A DNA stretch of 64,000 bases from Pratylenchus scribneri (taxonomy: Eukaryota > Nematoda > Chromadorea > Rhabditida > Pratylenchidae): assembly GCA_030063045.1 (NCBI GenBank), contig JAQSEB010000056.1:62001-126000 (forward strand), written 5' to 3'. The position numbers and the translations under genes were made by a program. Of this stretch, positions 63,430 through 64,000 are shown in pieces (the stretch's first letter is position 1; every line of letters starts with the position of its first letter). Below the pieces are notes generated by a model. That model did no database searches. It saw nothing but the letters and a program-made list of their open reading frames with translations, and was not told the origin of the DNA.

Positions 63430-63600
63430 TTTATATCAGATTTTTATAGGATATAAAATTTTGTTTTAATGAATTTTTAAAAAGACAATTCCAGTATTTG
63501 CGGGTTAGGAAGAGTTAAAAAATTACACGAAAAATTGGCATCCATCAAATCTTTGTTTAGATTTTATTCCTCGCATTTTTGATGGATGACTCTTCTACAT
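63430..63600. repeat. Shared 3'-flank module, copy 4
   Basis: TTTTTATAGGATATAAAAT, TAATGAATTTTT, CCAGTATTTGCGGG, AATTGGCATCCATCAAATC and TTTGTTTAGATTTTATTCC follow the order of the other copies with more changes. It adjoins the 3' end of H3. Confidence 0.6.
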
Positions 63601-63605
63601 AAATT

Positions 63606-63854
63606 TTAATTTTGTTTTAATTTTATTATCTCTTCGTTTAATTTCTTTTCTTCTGCTTCCAAAACTTCTTTTTCGGCAATAAGTTCCAATCGCCTCCTTG
63701 CTAACAGCTTTTCAAAATCCGATAAATTCTCTTCGTTTTTCCCATTTAAATCATTCTCAATTTCTTGTAAATCAGCGGTTACTTCCTCATTTTTATTAAT
63801 ATTATTCAATAATTTATTATTGAGTCCTTCCATTTGTATTTGATACAGATACAT
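63606..63854 (-). CDS. Coiled-coil protein H3
   Basis: An ATG at 63854 opens 82 residues: MYLYQIQMEGLNNKLLNNI, then an acidic/basic coiled coil (LQEIENDLNGKNEENLSDF, KEVLEAEEKKLNEEIIKL) ending KQN. It resembles the C-terminal half of H2 (KEVLKAEENRLKEEITIIEQ). It is shorter than H2 and lacks the Q-Q-I lead, so the real start may lie beyond the window end or this may be a truncated copy. No hydrophobic segment. Confidence 0.5.
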   Translation of the reverse strand: MYLYQIQMEGLNNKLLNNINKNEEVTADLQEIENDLNGKNEENLSDFEKLLARRRLELIAEKEVLEAEEKKLNEEIIKLKQN

Positions 63855-64000
63855 ATTTTGAGGAAATTTTGGTTCTTTAATTAATATTCAGTAATCAAAT
63901 CAAATATATTAATAGATGAATTTTAATGGTCTGTTAATCTAAAATGCGGCAAAAAATACTAAAATACTTAAAATTCAATAAAAAATTTATTTAAAAATAG

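Overview
This is eukaryotic DNA, most likely from a nematode. It is strongly A+T-rich. The genes are split by short GT-AG introns, several only 38-50 bp long, and two neighbouring genes encode nematode-type serpentine chemoreceptors (Srg class). Many small secreted, lineage-specific proteins point to a plant-parasitic tylenchid, perhaps a root-knot nematode; the genus is inference. No bacterial operon, rRNA, tRNA or CRISPR array was found. Exon joins were worked out by hand from splice signals and reading phase; for each complete model the exon lengths sum to a whole number of codons.

Layout. 0-7 kb: repeats, including a hAT-like MITE with an 8-bp target duplication and two large foldbacks, plus one tiny secreted peptide. 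7.6-12.4 kb (minus): a 12-exon GDA1/CD39 nucleoside diphosphatase with an added coiled-coil tail. 14.2-17.3 kb (minus): secreted cysteine-rich proteins built one repeat per exon. 17.5-26 kb (plus): a tandem duplication carrying two four-exon Srg receptors; a foldback sits in the second unit. 27.6-30.8 and 39.4-42.3 kb (minus): two paralogues of an unrecognised secreted family, one decayed, the other carrying an expanded polyserine linker. Between them (34.2-39.2 kb, plus) is an 11-exon type II membrane protein of unknown family with possible antisense exons in one intron. 42.6-46.4 kb (minus): a secreted protein of unknown family with a GC-AG intron. 46.8-48.2 kb (plus): a Ly6/uPAR-like surface protein. 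49.8-52.5 kb (plus): a membrane-anchored coiled-coil protein ending in a MATH domain. 53.9-55.1 kb: a broken serpin. 55.4-63.9 kb (minus): an array of two interleaved small-protein families, coiled-coil proteins and secreted disordered Q/K-rich proteins with KRK-type basic motifs, sharing 3' flanks and G+C-rich upstream modules.

The genes do not form a pathway. The common theme is a fast-evolving locus rich in secreted and membrane proteins, with tandem duplication, decay, MITE insertion and exon remodelling. The array at 55-64 kb is the best candidate for an undescribed system, possibly a cluster of secreted host-directed proteins; that role is inference only.
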